Assembly (NCBI GenBank): GCA_964443875.1
Contig: CAYUET010000011.1
Span: 1 to 64,000, forward strand
Source: CAYUET01 sp964443875
GTDB lineage: Bacteria > Auribacterota > JAFGBW01
DNA: 64,000 nt
Direction: 5' to 3'
The notes under the pieces were generated by a model. The model did no database searches, was not told the origin of the DNA, and saw only the letters and a list, made by a program, of their open reading frames with translations. This document shows, one piece after another, positions 17,977 through 27,533 of the stretch. A program made the translations under genes and the position numbers. Numbering within the stretch: position 1 is the stretch's first letter; the number at the start of each line of letters is the position of its first letter.

Positions 17977-19239
17977 GTGAAACTCGAATCAAAACGATGG
18001 ATGATCCTCGGTATGGGCGTGCTTGCCAATCTCTGCATGGGGGCGTCCTATGCCTCCAGTGTATTTGCCAAACCGCTTATAATCTTCCTTAACCTCATGA
18101 AAGCGGACCCTGCGGGCCAGATGGTTCCCGACATGTCCAGATGGGCCCTCATTTTTTCCTTTAACCTTGCCTGCCTGCCTCTGGGAATGCTTCTTTCAGG
18201 CAAAATTGCTGACCTTAAAAGCCCCCGGGCGGTCATCATCTTCGGGGGGATCCTCTTCGGACTTGGAATGTTTTTAACCGGTTTTGCCGATTCCTTCCTG
18301 TGGGTCTTCTGCTTTTTCGGAATCATGATGGGCATTGGAAGCGGTGCCGCCTACGGGGCCATTGTCGCAACCGTTGTGCGCTGGTTTCCCGACAAACGCG
18401 GACTTGCCGGAGGGATCGCTGTGGGTGCTCTGGGCTGCGGCACATTGATTATCGCCCCTCTCGCGCAATACCTTATGAGCCATGTTCCCGCATCAGAAGT
18501 CCCCGTCCTCTGGGCCTTCAAAGTTTTCGGGGTTGCCTTTTTAATCATCATCATCCTTGCCTCCATCCTCATGGACAATCCCCCTGCCTGCTACAAACCT
18601 TCAGGCTGGGAACCCAAAGCACAGGCCTCAGGCAAACCCGCTCTGGAATTCACCTGGAACCAGCTTTTTTCCAGACTCAACTTCTGGATTCTCTACGGCA
18701 TGTACGCCTGCGGCGCTTTTGCCGGCCTCATGATCATCAGCCAGGCCTCCCCCATTGCCCAGAAAATGACGCGGCTCAGCCCTGAATCCGCCGTAAAGAT
18801 TGTCGCCTTAATCGGCCTTGCAAACGCTCTGGGCCGGGTGTTCTGGGGCTATGTCTCCGACAAGATCGGGCGTTTAAGTTCCATCCTGGCCATGTTTTTC
18901 ATCACGGCCATTGCCATGTTTCTTCTGCCCTCAGCCGCCCTTAAAGAGACTCCCCTTCTGATAAGCGTGCTCTTTGTCGGGCTCTGTTTCGGGGGCTATC
19001 TGGGGATTTTCCCCTCTGTCTGCGCCGACTATTTCGGCACCAGGAACCTTACCCTGAATTACGCCCTGCTTTTTTCCGCCTTCAGCATTGCCGCCATCAC
19101 AGGCCCCATGGTCGGGGCAAAAATCGTCCTTCTCACGGACTCCTATGCCAGAGCCTTCAATGTGGCGGGAACGGTGAGTGTCGCAGGCGGAATCCTCACC
19201 CTGGTTGCCATAACCCTCAAAACGAAAAAATGGAATTAA
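17977..19239 (+). CDS. MFS carrier of the oxalate/formate antiporter (OFA) type
   Basis: A 420-residue, 12-helix transporter of the major facilitator superfamily. The N-terminal RWMILGMGVLANLCMGASYA resembles the opening of OFA-family carriers, and GYVSDKIGRLSS is the inter-helix MFS motif after helix 8. These carriers exchange small carboxylates. It starts with GTG after AAGGGG and overlaps the start of purU by one base. PurU releases formate, so a formate or related carboxylate substrate is an attractive inference, but the family is broad. Confidence 0.8.
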   Translation: MKLESKRWMILGMGVLANLCMGASYASSVFAKPLIIFLNLMKADPAGQMVPDMSRWALIFSFNLACLPLGMLLSGKIADLKSPRAVIIFGGILFGLGMFLTGFADSFLWVFCFFGIMMGIGSGAAYGAIVATVVRWFPDKRGLAGGIAVGALGCGTLIIAPLAQYLMSHVPASEVPVLWAFKVFGVAFLIIIILASILMDNPPACYKPSGWEPKAQASGKPALEFTWNQLFSRLNFWILYGMYACGAFAGLMIISQASPIAQKMTRLSPESAVKIVALIGLANALGRVFWGYVSDKIGRLSSILAMFFITAIAMFLLPSAALKETPLLISVLFVGLCFGGYLGIFPSVCADYFGTRNLTLNYALLFSAFSIAAITGPMVGAKIVLLTDSYARAFNVAGTVSVAGGILTLVAITLKTKKWN

Positions 19240-20075
19240 TGAACACACAAGTCCTTCTGATCGAATGTACGGATGCCCTGGGCCTTGTTCATAAAATCAC
19301 AGGCATTCTGTATCACGCCCGTGTAAACATCATCAAAAACAACGAATTTGTGGACAAAACCTCGGGCCTTTTCTTCATGCGAACCGAATACACCGGTGAG
19401 CTCGACAAAGAAGAGGCAAAGGAACAGCTGAAAGCCCTTCTTCCTCCAAATGCAGACATCCGTTTTTCTGAAATCAACAGGAAAAAAATCGCAGTTTTTG
19501 CCACACGGGAGCATCATTGCCTTGCGGATCTCCTGATCCGCACGGCCTATCATGAACTCAACGCCGACATCCAATGCGTCATCAGCAACTACGACTCCCT
19601 GCGCCCGCTTGCTGAAAAATTCAATACCCCCTTTCATTACGTCTCTCACGAAAATAAAACCCGTGAACAGCATGAAGAGGAAATTCTGAAAATCCTCGGG
19701 GAGAATTCCCCGGATTACCTGGTTCTTGCCAAATACATGAGAATCCTTTCCCCCCGCTTCATCTGTGCCTACAGAAACAGGATCCTCAACATCCACCATT
19801 CCTTTTTACCGGCCTTTATCGGCGCAAGCCCCTACAAACAGGCCTTTGAGCGCGGGGTTAAAATCATCGGAGCCACCTCGCATTATGTCACGGAAAATCT
19901 TGACGAAGGCCCCATCATCGCGCAGAGCGTCATTCCGGTGGCCCACACCCAAAACCCTGAAGACATGGCCAAGGCGGGAAGAGACGTTGAAAAAATCGTT
20001 TTAGCCAAAGCCCTGAAAATCGTCCTTGAGGAGCGCATCTTTCTCTGCCAGAAAAGAACCATCATTTTTGATTAA
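19239..20075 (+). CDS. purU: Formyltetrahydrofolate deformylase
   Basis: Hydrolyses 10-formyl-tetrahydrofolate to formate and tetrahydrofolate. An N-terminal ACT domain (residues 1-80; CTDALGLVHKITGILY) is followed by a formyltransferase-like domain. NILNIHHSFLPAF and the HYVTENLDEGPIIAQ region contain the family's Asn-His-Asp catalytic residues. 278 residues is a usual length. The ATG at 19239 overlaps the carrier's stop codon (TAATG); an in-frame ATG nine bases earlier is also possible. Its place in the operon behind a possible formate carrier suggests a route for formate disposal or one-carbon balancing. Confidence 0.92.
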   Translation: MNTQVLLIECTDALGLVHKITGILYHARVNIIKNNEFVDKTSGLFFMRTEYTGELDKEEAKEQLKALLPPNADIRFSEINRKKIAVFATREHHCLADLLIRTAYHELNADIQCVISNYDSLRPLAEKFNTPFHYVSHENKTREQHEEEILKILGENSPDYLVLAKYMRILSPRFICAYRNRILNIHHSFLPAFIGASPYKQAFERGVKIIGATSHYVTENLDEGPIIAQSVIPVAHTQNPEDMAKAGRDVEKIVLAKALKIVLEERIFLCQKRTIIFD

Positions 20076-20135
20076 AGCCCGGGGAAGGTATTCCGGAAGG
20101 CAGCCTGAAATCCGTTTACGGGGAGGTCTTTCCCC

Positions 20136-21227
20136 TCAGCCCTGAGATTCAAATTTTCTTAATTGCTTCAGAGATTGATTGAGAAATTTTCCGAACTGCC
20201 GGTCTTTTTTCCGTTTTTCAAGCTTGGTCATATTATAATAATCCGCTTCTTTTTTTAATTTAAGATAATTCTGGTATTTATTTTCATCCAGTTCCCCGGA
20301 TTCAACAGCCTTTAAAATGGCACAGCCCGGTTCATGGGTATGGGTGCAGTCGGCAAATTTACATTCTACGGACAAAACAGAAAATTCCTCAAACACATCC
20401 TTGATTCCCTGCTCTGAATCCGCCATGCCCACCTCCCTCATCCCCGGGTTGTCGATGAGAATTCCTCCATTTTCAAGAAAATAAGTTTCCCGGCTTGTGG
20501 TGGTATGTTTGCCTCTTCCGGTACGAGAACTTATTTCGCCGGTTTTTATGGTGTTATTCTCAAGCAGTCCGTTGATCAGGGATGACTTTCCCACTCCGGA
20601 GGAACCCAGAAAGCAGTAGGTTTTTCCTCTCTGAATAAAAAGCCTTAGTTCATCCATCCCGCTTTTCAGAAAAGTACTGGTGGGAAAGATCTCCATATCT
20701 CTGAACCTGTTTTGAATAAGACTTATAATGATTTTCAGCTCATCGTCTGAAATCAAATCAGTTTTATTCAGAATAACAGCGGAACGGATATGTCCGTCTT
20801 TTGCGAGAACAAAATATCTTTCCAGACGGTTAAGATTAAAATCCCGGTCAACGGACTCCATAATAAAGGCAACATCGATATTTGCAGCAATAATCTGAGT
20901 TTCCTGTTTATTGCTGTATTTTTTTCTTAAAATGGTTTTTCTCGGCAGGATTCTCTCGATCCGGGAGGATTCCTTATCCAGGGGCATTGTTAAAACCCAA
21001 TCCCCCACGGCAGGGTAATCCTTTCTGGATGAGGCATTAAACATCTGTTTTCCGGAAATCCTTGCCAGGTATTCCCCCTCCGGACCTTTGACTCTATAGG
21101 CTTCTTTATATTCAGCGATAATCCTTGCAATTTTATAGTCATTCAACTCCGTTTTTTTTATATCGGATTCAAAAAAACAGTCGTAGCCCAAATCTTTAAG
21201 GGTTATAGCTTGAGTATTCTGTCTCAT
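20136..21227 (-). CDS. rsgA: Ribosome small-subunit-dependent GTPase A
   Basis: Late 30S ribosome assembly factor. An N-terminal OB fold (about 35-100) is followed by the circularly permuted GTPase order typical of the family. The ILNKTD motif comes first, then the P-loop GSSGVGKSSLING, the SSRTGRGKHTTT switch and DNPGMRE. A C-terminal zinc region has CKFADCTHTHEPGC. The ATG at 21227 has GAGGA nine bases upstream; the ATG nine bases earlier is too close to it. The gene is monocistronic and converges on purU. Confidence 0.95.
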   Translation of the reverse strand: MRQNTQAITLKDLGYDCFFESDIKKTELNDYKIARIIAEYKEAYRVKGPEGEYLARISGKQMFNASSRKDYPAVGDWVLTMPLDKESSRIERILPRKTILRKKYSNKQETQIIAANIDVAFIMESVDRDFNLNRLERYFVLAKDGHIRSAVILNKTDLISDDELKIIISLIQNRFRDMEIFPTSTFLKSGMDELRLFIQRGKTYCFLGSSGVGKSSLINGLLENNTIKTGEISSRTGRGKHTTTSRETYFLENGGILIDNPGMREVGMADSEQGIKDVFEEFSVLSVECKFADCTHTHEPGCAILKAVESGELDENKYQNYLKLKKEADYYNMTKLEKRKKDRQFGKFLNQSLKQLRKFESQG

Positions 21228-21236
21228 TGAACTCAT

Positions 21237-21575
21237 TCCTCATATTCCGATGTTTCTCATGAAAAATTTCCGAAAGGCAATTATCCCTCCAGCGGGAGCA
21301 TCTGTTTCTGAAAAATCCGTTATTAAAAATAACTTAATCCCTGGGTTAAATTAACAGATCCCGCTCAACACCTCAAGCAACTTTAACCGTATCCATAAAA
21401 CCAGATCCTGTTGACGCAAGACAATTCAATCTCTCCAGCCTCCTGAGACTAAAAATACAGAACCAAATTACATCCTTTTATCTGCGCAAAACAAATGTGT
21501 CTCACCGCAAAACCCCCGTTATCATTTCTCTTGGGGACATTTCTCCTAAAACCATCAAATAATAAAAATTTCGTA
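21237..21575. other. Intergenic stretch, nothing recognised
   Basis: About 340 bases between two minus-strand genes. I found no credible small gene, terminator or repeat. The promoter of rsgA should lie at its left end. Confidence 0.5.
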
Positions 21576-23006
21576 TTATTTATTCTTCTTCAATCGACCG
21601 ATAAAGGTAGCACTCGGCAAGGCATGCCATTCAAGTTCCGGAAGATCCGGAGGGGCAGGATAATACTGCATCAGAAGCAGACGGTCTTTTGGAGTCATTT
21701 TTTTCACCCACGGGACGTAACAGGACGCATCTCCCGGGTGAAGACGGATCTGGTAAAAAGTATTCAAATCCTCCTGAGGCATCATGGAGGCTTCAAAACC
21801 TAAAATGTATTTCCAGTCCCCTTTTGGATATTTGAAAAAGGTCCAGTTAAAACCGCTGGTTAAATCGCAATAGATAATCCCTCCTTTTTCAGGAAGCCAC
21901 TCAGGGGGAATTGGCTCCTTTGTGTTCAGATATTCCACGCTCATACATTCTGACCACCGTCCCTGATAATCAAAAGTACAGGTAAAATAAAAAATTCCTC
22001 CGGTCAGAAGAATAACAATAATTCTTTTCCAATTCTCCGGCTTGAATCTTTTTGAATAAAAATCCTCCATGAACAGAGAGGCCCAGCATAAAAAAGAGGG
22101 AATCCCCCAGTCCAGCCAGAAGCGGCTTATTTTTAAGCCCAGAATCCAGCACAACAGCATTAAAATGAAAGCAGGATTCTTAATCAGATATCCTGCGGTG
22201 ACTTTCCTATCCATTCCCCATTTCAATAATAGCAAGACCATTACGGCAGACAAAACTGAAAAATCCATCCCCCCCTGTTGAAATTCAGGCACCAGTACTT
22301 CCTGATCTTTGGGCAGCATCAGGGAGCGCCAGGCATGCAGAAAGGTCTGATAAAAAAATTGAACAGGATGCCCGGTAAGCAGAGCGCCAAGGGTGATCCC
22401 CAACGCAAGAAGCCAGGTCAAACGGAATGCGTTCCTCCAGTTTCCTGAAATAAACACAACAGCCAGAGGCAAAAGATACAGATACCACTGGCAATGAAAC
22501 CAGGAAACCAGAGCTGTCAAAACAACCAGAAAAAAGTGCTGAGCCTTAATTGCCTCTGAGGGATTCTTATCGTCCGAAAGTCTTAAAAAAAATATCAGCC
22601 ATCCCATGCTTGCCAACAAAGGCCTTCCAAGGCATAGCCGTAATGCCCAGGAAGGGTGAAGCAATAAAACAAGAATCAGCGACAACAGAAAGAGTTCAGG
22701 ATATGTTCCGCAAAAAATTCCGGCTGCCATTACCCCTGCAAAAAAAAAGAAAATGGAAAAGGCCACCAGCGGGTCGGTATCCGCACCACTCACCTTGTGC
22801 AGAGCTTCAAGAAAAGAATGCCAGCCCGGATGGGAATCCAGCCACATTTCTTCCCTTAGAACCAGAATGTCCTGCCAGTCCTTTTCCGAGACAGCCTTGG
22901 CGGCATGCCGCAACGCATCATCATAGGGCTGGTATCCCACTGAGATAATCTTCAAAGGTGTAAAAACAGCAAAAACCATTGCCAGAAAAACTACGATCTG
23001 CGGCAC
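21576..23006 (-). CDS. Polytopic membrane protein, possibly GT-C-like
   Basis: A 476-residue protein with about nine or ten hydrophobic segments from residue 1 to 350 and a soluble C-terminal part of roughly 110 residues. An acidic stretch (YQPYDDALRHA) lies in the first outer loop. That placement recalls the acidic loop of GT-C lipid-linked glycosyltransferases, but no firm motif confirms it. The C-terminal region (EWLPEKGGIIYCDLTSGFNW onwards) resembles the periplasmic end of YfhO-like proteins. I do not assign a function. It stands alone between rsgA and cstA. Confidence 0.5.
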   Translation of the reverse strand: MPQIVVFLAMVFAVFTPLKIISVGYQPYDDALRHAAKAVSEKDWQDILVLREEMWLDSHPGWHSFLEALHKVSGADTDPLVAFSIFFFFAGVMAAGIFCGTYPELFLLSLILVLLLHPSWALRLCLGRPLLASMGWLIFFLRLSDDKNPSEAIKAQHFFLVVLTALVSWFHCQWYLYLLPLAVVFISGNWRNAFRLTWLLALGITLGALLTGHPVQFFYQTFLHAWRSLMLPKDQEVLVPEFQQGGMDFSVLSAVMVLLLLKWGMDRKVTAGYLIKNPAFILMLLCWILGLKISRFWLDWGIPSFLCWASLFMEDFYSKRFKPENWKRIIVILLTGGIFYFTCTFDYQGRWSECMSVEYLNTKEPIPPEWLPEKGGIIYCDLTSGFNWTFFKYPKGDWKYILGFEASMMPQEDLNTFYQIRLHPGDASCYVPWVKKMTPKDRLLLMQYYPAPPDLPELEWHALPSATFIGRLKKNK

Positions 23007-23258
23007 AATTTCTTTAACCGCATAAAACTGAGACAGATTTTTGATAATAGCAATTCCCTCTTATAGAATATCTTTCAGAACAATCTACAGAAATGGCTCT
23101 ATATAAACAAGATTAATGAGACTTGAACATTACTTCTTTTATGCTTGTAGGACCCAGGTCTCATAATAAAAGTTGCAGTTTTTGTGCTGACAAGTTAAGA
23201 TATTTAAATCAAATTCCGGATACAAATCCGCATCAGAATTTTCATATCAGGAGGAGAG

Positions 23259-24980
23259 ATGAGCATTTTATTTATTATCTTAAATGCCGTTGTTATTTTC
23301 ATTCTGGCCTATTATTACTACGGTAATTTTCTTGCTAAAAAAGTTTATCAGCTGAATGACGACCACATAACTCCTGCAACACAAATCGACGATAAAGTGG
23401 ACTATGTGCCTATTGAACCCAAATTCCTGATGGGACAGCATTTTTCAGCCATTGCCGCAGCAGGCCCGGTCACAGGCCCTATTCTTGCCGGAATCCTGTT
23501 CGGCTGGGTACCTGCCCTGATCTGGATCATACTGGGATCAATCTTTATAGGCGGGGTGCATGATATGGGATCCCTCATTGCTTCAGTCCGGCATAAAGCC
23601 CGTTCCATCACCGAAGTCGTCAAAGAGAATGTTTCCACCCGGGCCTATATTCTGTTCATGATTTTTATCTGGATTACCCTTGTTTACATCATTGTTGCCT
23701 TTACCGACATCACCGCCAGTTCTTTTGTAGGCAGCATCACTCTTGAAAACGGAGAAAAAGTTTCCGGAGGAGCCATAGCCACCTCCTCGATGTTGTACCT
23801 TCTTTTTCCTGTAATCATGGGGCTTCTGCTAAAATTCACCCGGCTCAGCCTTTTTTATGCCACCCTCATTTTTCTGCCTCTGATCGCCTTCGCCATCTGG
23901 GTGGGACAGTATATCCCTTTTAATCTGGATCAATTTCTCGGAATCTCCACCTCCGCTTCTCACAAGCTGTGGGATGTGGGAATTCTTGTATACTGTTTCA
24001 TCGCTTCCATTCTGCCTATGTGGCTGTTACTTCAGCCCCGCGGACACCTGGGGGGATATTTCCTCTATGCCTCATTATTAGTCGCCGCTATCGGAATTAT
24101 TTTCGGTGGATTCACCGTCAAGTTCCCGGCCTTCATAATACCCGAAGGATCAACATCGGTTTCTCTTTTCCCCATGTTCCCCCTTCTGTTCATCACCATT
24201 GCCTGCGGCGCCTGCTCAGGCTTTCATGCCCTTGTCAGTTCCGGAACAACCTCCAAACAGTTAAAAAAAGAATCCGATGCAAAAATCATCGGATACGGAG
24301 CCATGCTCCTGGAAGGTCTTGTCGCCATCATTGCCCTGGCCTGCGTAATGATCCTGAGCAAAGACAATCCCAATATCAGCAAGGCGCCCAATTTTATCTT
24401 TGCTTCAGGCATAGGAAGCTTTCTGGAACTGATACACCTTCCGGCCGCCCTCGGGGTCTCTTTTGGTCTGATGGCTTTTACCACGTTTGTTTACGACACT
24501 CTCGATGTCTGCACCCGCCTTGGCCGTTATATCATTGAAGAACTTACCGGCTGGAAAAACTGGTTTGGAAGAGCCTTTGCAACAGCTCTGACCGCAGGAG
24601 TACCCTTGATGTTTGTCATGCAGAAAATCCTGGATGCCAAAGGCAATGAAATTCCCGCCTGGAAAGTATTCTGGGGGATTTTCGGCGCAGCCAATCAGCT
24701 TCTGGCCGCGCTGGCTTTAATCGGGATTTCCGTATGGCTCTTAAACAGCAACCGCAAAAAAATATGGCTTGTGACTTTTCTCCCGGCGGTCTGGATGTTT
24801 ATCATGAGCAACTGGGCCCTGATCAATCTCATCAGCTCAGCCTGGTATAAAGCAGGCGTATTCAATTTAACACTTGCACCCGTCCCCCTTGTGTCACTTG
24901 TTCTTATGGTTCTTTCCCTATGGATGGCCTACGAAACCTATATTGCAGTCACCGGTAAAGCTAAAAAGATTTCTGTTTAA
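23259..24980 (+). CDS. cstA: Carbon starvation protein CstA-type transporter
   Basis: A 573-residue, many-helix inner-membrane carrier of the CstA family, which imports pyruvate or peptides. Family features include the start YYYYGNFLAKKVYQL, then GPVTGPILAGILFGW, GGVHDMGSL and CGACSGFHALVSSGTTSKQL. It is shorter than E. coli CstA (about 700 residues), as in many anaerobes. AGGAGGAGAG precedes the ATG. A sensor kinase begins 72 bases downstream on the same strand, so the signalling genes that follow may control nutrient uptake. Confidence 0.92.
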   Translation: MSILFIILNAVVIFILAYYYYGNFLAKKVYQLNDDHITPATQIDDKVDYVPIEPKFLMGQHFSAIAAAGPVTGPILAGILFGWVPALIWIILGSIFIGGVHDMGSLIASVRHKARSITEVVKENVSTRAYILFMIFIWITLVYIIVAFTDITASSFVGSITLENGEKVSGGAIATSSMLYLLFPVIMGLLLKFTRLSLFYATLIFLPLIAFAIWVGQYIPFNLDQFLGISTSASHKLWDVGILVYCFIASILPMWLLLQPRGHLGGYFLYASLLVAAIGIIFGGFTVKFPAFIIPEGSTSVSLFPMFPLLFITIACGACSGFHALVSSGTTSKQLKKESDAKIIGYGAMLLEGLVAIIALACVMILSKDNPNISKAPNFIFASGIGSFLELIHLPAALGVSFGLMAFTTFVYDTLDVCTRLGRYIIEELTGWKNWFGRAFATALTAGVPLMFVMQKILDAKGNEIPAWKVFWGIFGAANQLLAALALIGISVWLLNSNRKKIWLVTFLPAVWMFIMSNWALINLISSAWYKAGVFNLTLAPVPLVSLVLMVLSLWMAYETYIAVTGKAKKISV

Positions 24981-25052
24981 TCAAATGCTCTGAATTCAGA
25001 ATAATATCTGAAAAATGAACTGAAAAGACCTTTAAACAGGGAGAATAAAGTA

Positions 25053-27086
25053 GTGTTAAACTATACCGCCGCTAAAACCATGATTTTTTATATTCTGGTC
25101 CTTGCCGGAGCTCTGGCTGAAACGGCTTTTGTTTTTTTTTCCGAAGGCACCCCCCATCAGGCAGCACTGATTCTACTTTCTGTCACTTTCTGTCTTACCC
25201 TGCTTATCCTCCTCCTCGTTATGAAAAAAGAAAATCAGGAAAAACTACAGCTGATTGAAAAATCCAGAGAAATGGATCAATATTTCAACTCTGCTCTTGA
25301 CCTTCTCTGTATTGCCGATATCCATGGCTATTTCCGAAAACTGAATCCCGAATGGGAAAAAATATTAGGGTATTCGACTTCAGAACTCCTGGGCCGGAAA
25401 TTTCTTGATTTTGTACATCCTGAAGATATGGATAGTACTCTGAATGCAGTTGCTGCTCTCTCAAAGCAGGAGGCCATTTTAAACTTTACAAACCGTTACC
25501 GTCATAAAGACGGATCCTACCGCTGGATTGAATGGAGGTCACATCCCTCCCATAATTCAATTTATGCAGTGGCAAGAGATATTACCGAACGGAAGGAAAT
25601 GGAACAGACTCTGAAAAAGAATGAAACCCTCTTAAGAGGGGTCTTTGAAATGGACCCGACAGGGGTTTGCCTTACCGTCAACAAAACTTTTATTCTGGTT
25701 AATAAAAAATTTTGTGAAATCACAGGTTACTCAGAGTCGGAACTGCTGGGGAAAACCACGCAAATTCTCTATCAGGATGAAAAAAACTATTTATCCATAA
25801 GAGAACTGCTTTATTCTCATTTTAAAAATAATAAAAGTGAAAAAATTGAAACCCTCTGGATTCGCAAAGACGGAAAACCCATAAACATTTCCCTCTCAAT
25901 TAACGCTATCAATCCTTCTGATTATTCAGCAGGAACTATTTCTGTCGTTACCGATATCACGGAACAGAAAAAAATCCAGAATGAATTTCTTCAAAGCGAA
26001 GAAAAATTCAGGACTTTTTTTGAGAATATTACCTCAGGGGTTGCCATTCACGATATGATTTATAATGAATCCGGAACCCCTGTTAATTATCGTATCATCA
26101 ACGTCAACCCTGCCTATAAAGAACATGTTCAGTTGAATCCTGAAAACATCACCGGAAAACTTGCCACAGAAGTATACAAGACTTCTTACCCTCCTTATCT
26201 TGAAGAATTCAGCAAAGTCGCACAAACAAGAATTCCCTGCAGATTTGAAACTTTTTTTGAACCCATGAAAAAGCATTTCATGATTTCTGTCATTTCCCCC
26301 AGGCAAGGACAATTTGCAACGATTTTTGAAGATATTACCGAAAGCAAACAGAGAGAGTCAGATCTGCGTCAAAAAAATGAAGAGCTTGCACGCTTTACCT
26401 ACACAGTTTCCCATGATTTAAAAAGCCCTCTGGTCACTATCAAAGCCTTTACCTCCTACCTGAAGGAAGACATCCAGAAAAAAGACAAGGGGACTCTGGA
26501 AAATGATCTGGGCTATATCCAGAATGCAGCGGATAAAATGGGAAAGCTTCTGGATGAGCTTCTGAACTTTTCCAGAATTGGCCGGAAGGATAATCCTAAA
26601 ATTGAAATTTCCCTCTCGAGTATCGCCCATGCCGCCGCAGACCTGGTGGCCGGGAAAATAAGAGGAAACAAAGCACAGGTGTTGATTACTGAAACTCCGG
26701 TGATTCTTTTCGGTGATCCCCAAAGGCTTCTTCAGCTTTATCAAAACCTTATCGACAATGCCGTAAAATATATGGGAGCCCAGGAAAATCCCCTTATTGA
26801 AGTCGGGATCGAAAAAAAAGACGATACCCTCCTCCTTTTTGTACGGGACAATGGCATGGGGATTGACCCGCGCTATCATCACAAGCTTTTCAATTTATTT
26901 GAAAAACTGGACAAAAATTCAGAAGGAACCGGTATGGGGCTGGCTTTGATTAAACGCATTGTTGAAACGCACAGGGGAAATATTTATTTAAAATCTGAAG
27001 GGCTCGGAAAAGGGACAACCTTTTATTTTACACTGGAAAATACAAAATTCGGCACTATAAAGGAGGATAATAATGACAAAGGGTGA
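25053..27086 (+). CDS. PAS-domain sensor histidine kinase
   Basis: A 677-residue kinase. Two N-terminal membrane helices (about 5-70) are followed by three PAS domains (roughly 80-190, 195-310 and 320-435, with PAS/PAC endings such as YAVARDITERKE). The HisKA domain has the phospho-acceptor in TVSHDLKSPL (about 450-459), and the ATPase domain has NLIDNAVKYMG and DNGMGID. The start is GTG with GGGAG upstream. The 3' end overlaps the next receiver gene by 14 bases, which marks the two as partners. The stimulus is unknown; PAS domains commonly sense redox state or small molecules. Confidence 0.88.
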   Translation: MLNYTAAKTMIFYILVLAGALAETAFVFFSEGTPHQAALILLSVTFCLTLLILLLVMKKENQEKLQLIEKSREMDQYFNSALDLLCIADIHGYFRKLNPEWEKILGYSTSELLGRKFLDFVHPEDMDSTLNAVAALSKQEAILNFTNRYRHKDGSYRWIEWRSHPSHNSIYAVARDITERKEMEQTLKKNETLLRGVFEMDPTGVCLTVNKTFILVNKKFCEITGYSESELLGKTTQILYQDEKNYLSIRELLYSHFKNNKSEKIETLWIRKDGKPINISLSINAINPSDYSAGTISVVTDITEQKKIQNEFLQSEEKFRTFFENITSGVAIHDMIYNESGTPVNYRIINVNPAYKEHVQLNPENITGKLATEVYKTSYPPYLEEFSKVAQTRIPCRFETFFEPMKKHFMISVISPRQGQFATIFEDITESKQRESDLRQKNEELARFTYTVSHDLKSPLVTIKAFTSYLKEDIQKKDKGTLENDLGYIQNAADKMGKLLDELLNFSRIGRKDNPKIEISLSSIAHAAADLVAGKIRGNKAQVLITETPVILFGDPQRLLQLYQNLIDNAVKYMGAQENPLIEVGIEKKDDTLLLFVRDNGMGIDPRYHHKLFNLFEKLDKNSEGTGMGLALIKRIVETHRGNIYLKSEGLGKGTTFYFTLENTKFGTIKEDNNDKG

Positions 27087-27516
27087 ACCTCTGTTAATAC
27101 TATATATTGAAGACGACCCGGCGCATGCCGAAATTGCCATGCGAAACCTGAAAAAAAGCCGGTTTGCCAATCAGATCGTTCACCTGACAGATGGACAGCA
27201 GGCTGTGGACTACCTTTTCAGAAAAGGCAGCTATTCAGAACCCGCTGCAAGTCCCCGCCCTCACCTCATCCTTCTTGATCTGCGACTTCCCAAAATTGAT
27301 GGTTTGGAAGTATTGAAAATATTAAAAGAGGACACAAGTCTTTCCTCCATTCCCGTGGTCATCCTTACGACCTCTAATGCGGAAACAGACATTGCCAAAG
27401 CCTATGACCATCATGTAAACAGCTATCTGGTCAAACCTCTGGATTTCGAGAATTTTTCAAATCTGCTCGAATCCCTGGGTTTTTACTGGCTGGCATGGAA
27501 CACCTATCCTAATTAA
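27073..27516 (+). CDS. Single-domain response regulator, Rcp1-like
   Basis: A 147-residue stand-alone receiver. It has EDDP near residue 16, the acceptor in LILLDLRLP, VILTTS, and VKPLDFENF for the conserved Lys. The long loop before strand 3 and the C-terminal LGFYWL tail are typical of Rcp1-type regulators, which work as phosphorelay shuttles without a DNA-binding domain. It overlaps the upstream kinase and is followed by a hybrid kinase 17 bases later, so it probably carries phosphate between them. Confidence 0.88.
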   Translation: MTKGEPLLILYIEDDPAHAEIAMRNLKKSRFANQIVHLTDGQQAVDYLFRKGSYSEPAASPRPHLILLDLRLPKIDGLEVLKILKEDTSLSSIPVVILTTSNAETDIAKAYDHHVNSYLVKPLDFENFSNLLESLGFYWLAWNTYPN

Positions 27517-27533
27517 CTAAAGGAATTTCCCCT

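Noticed and set aside
20076..20135. Terminator between purU and rsgA
   Set aside because: A GGGGA/TCCCC pairing is present but the stem is short and has no proper U-run.
23170..23200. Minus-strand sigma-54-like sequence near 23175
   Set aside because: It reads CAGCAC with the invariant GG missing, so it cannot serve as a -24 element.
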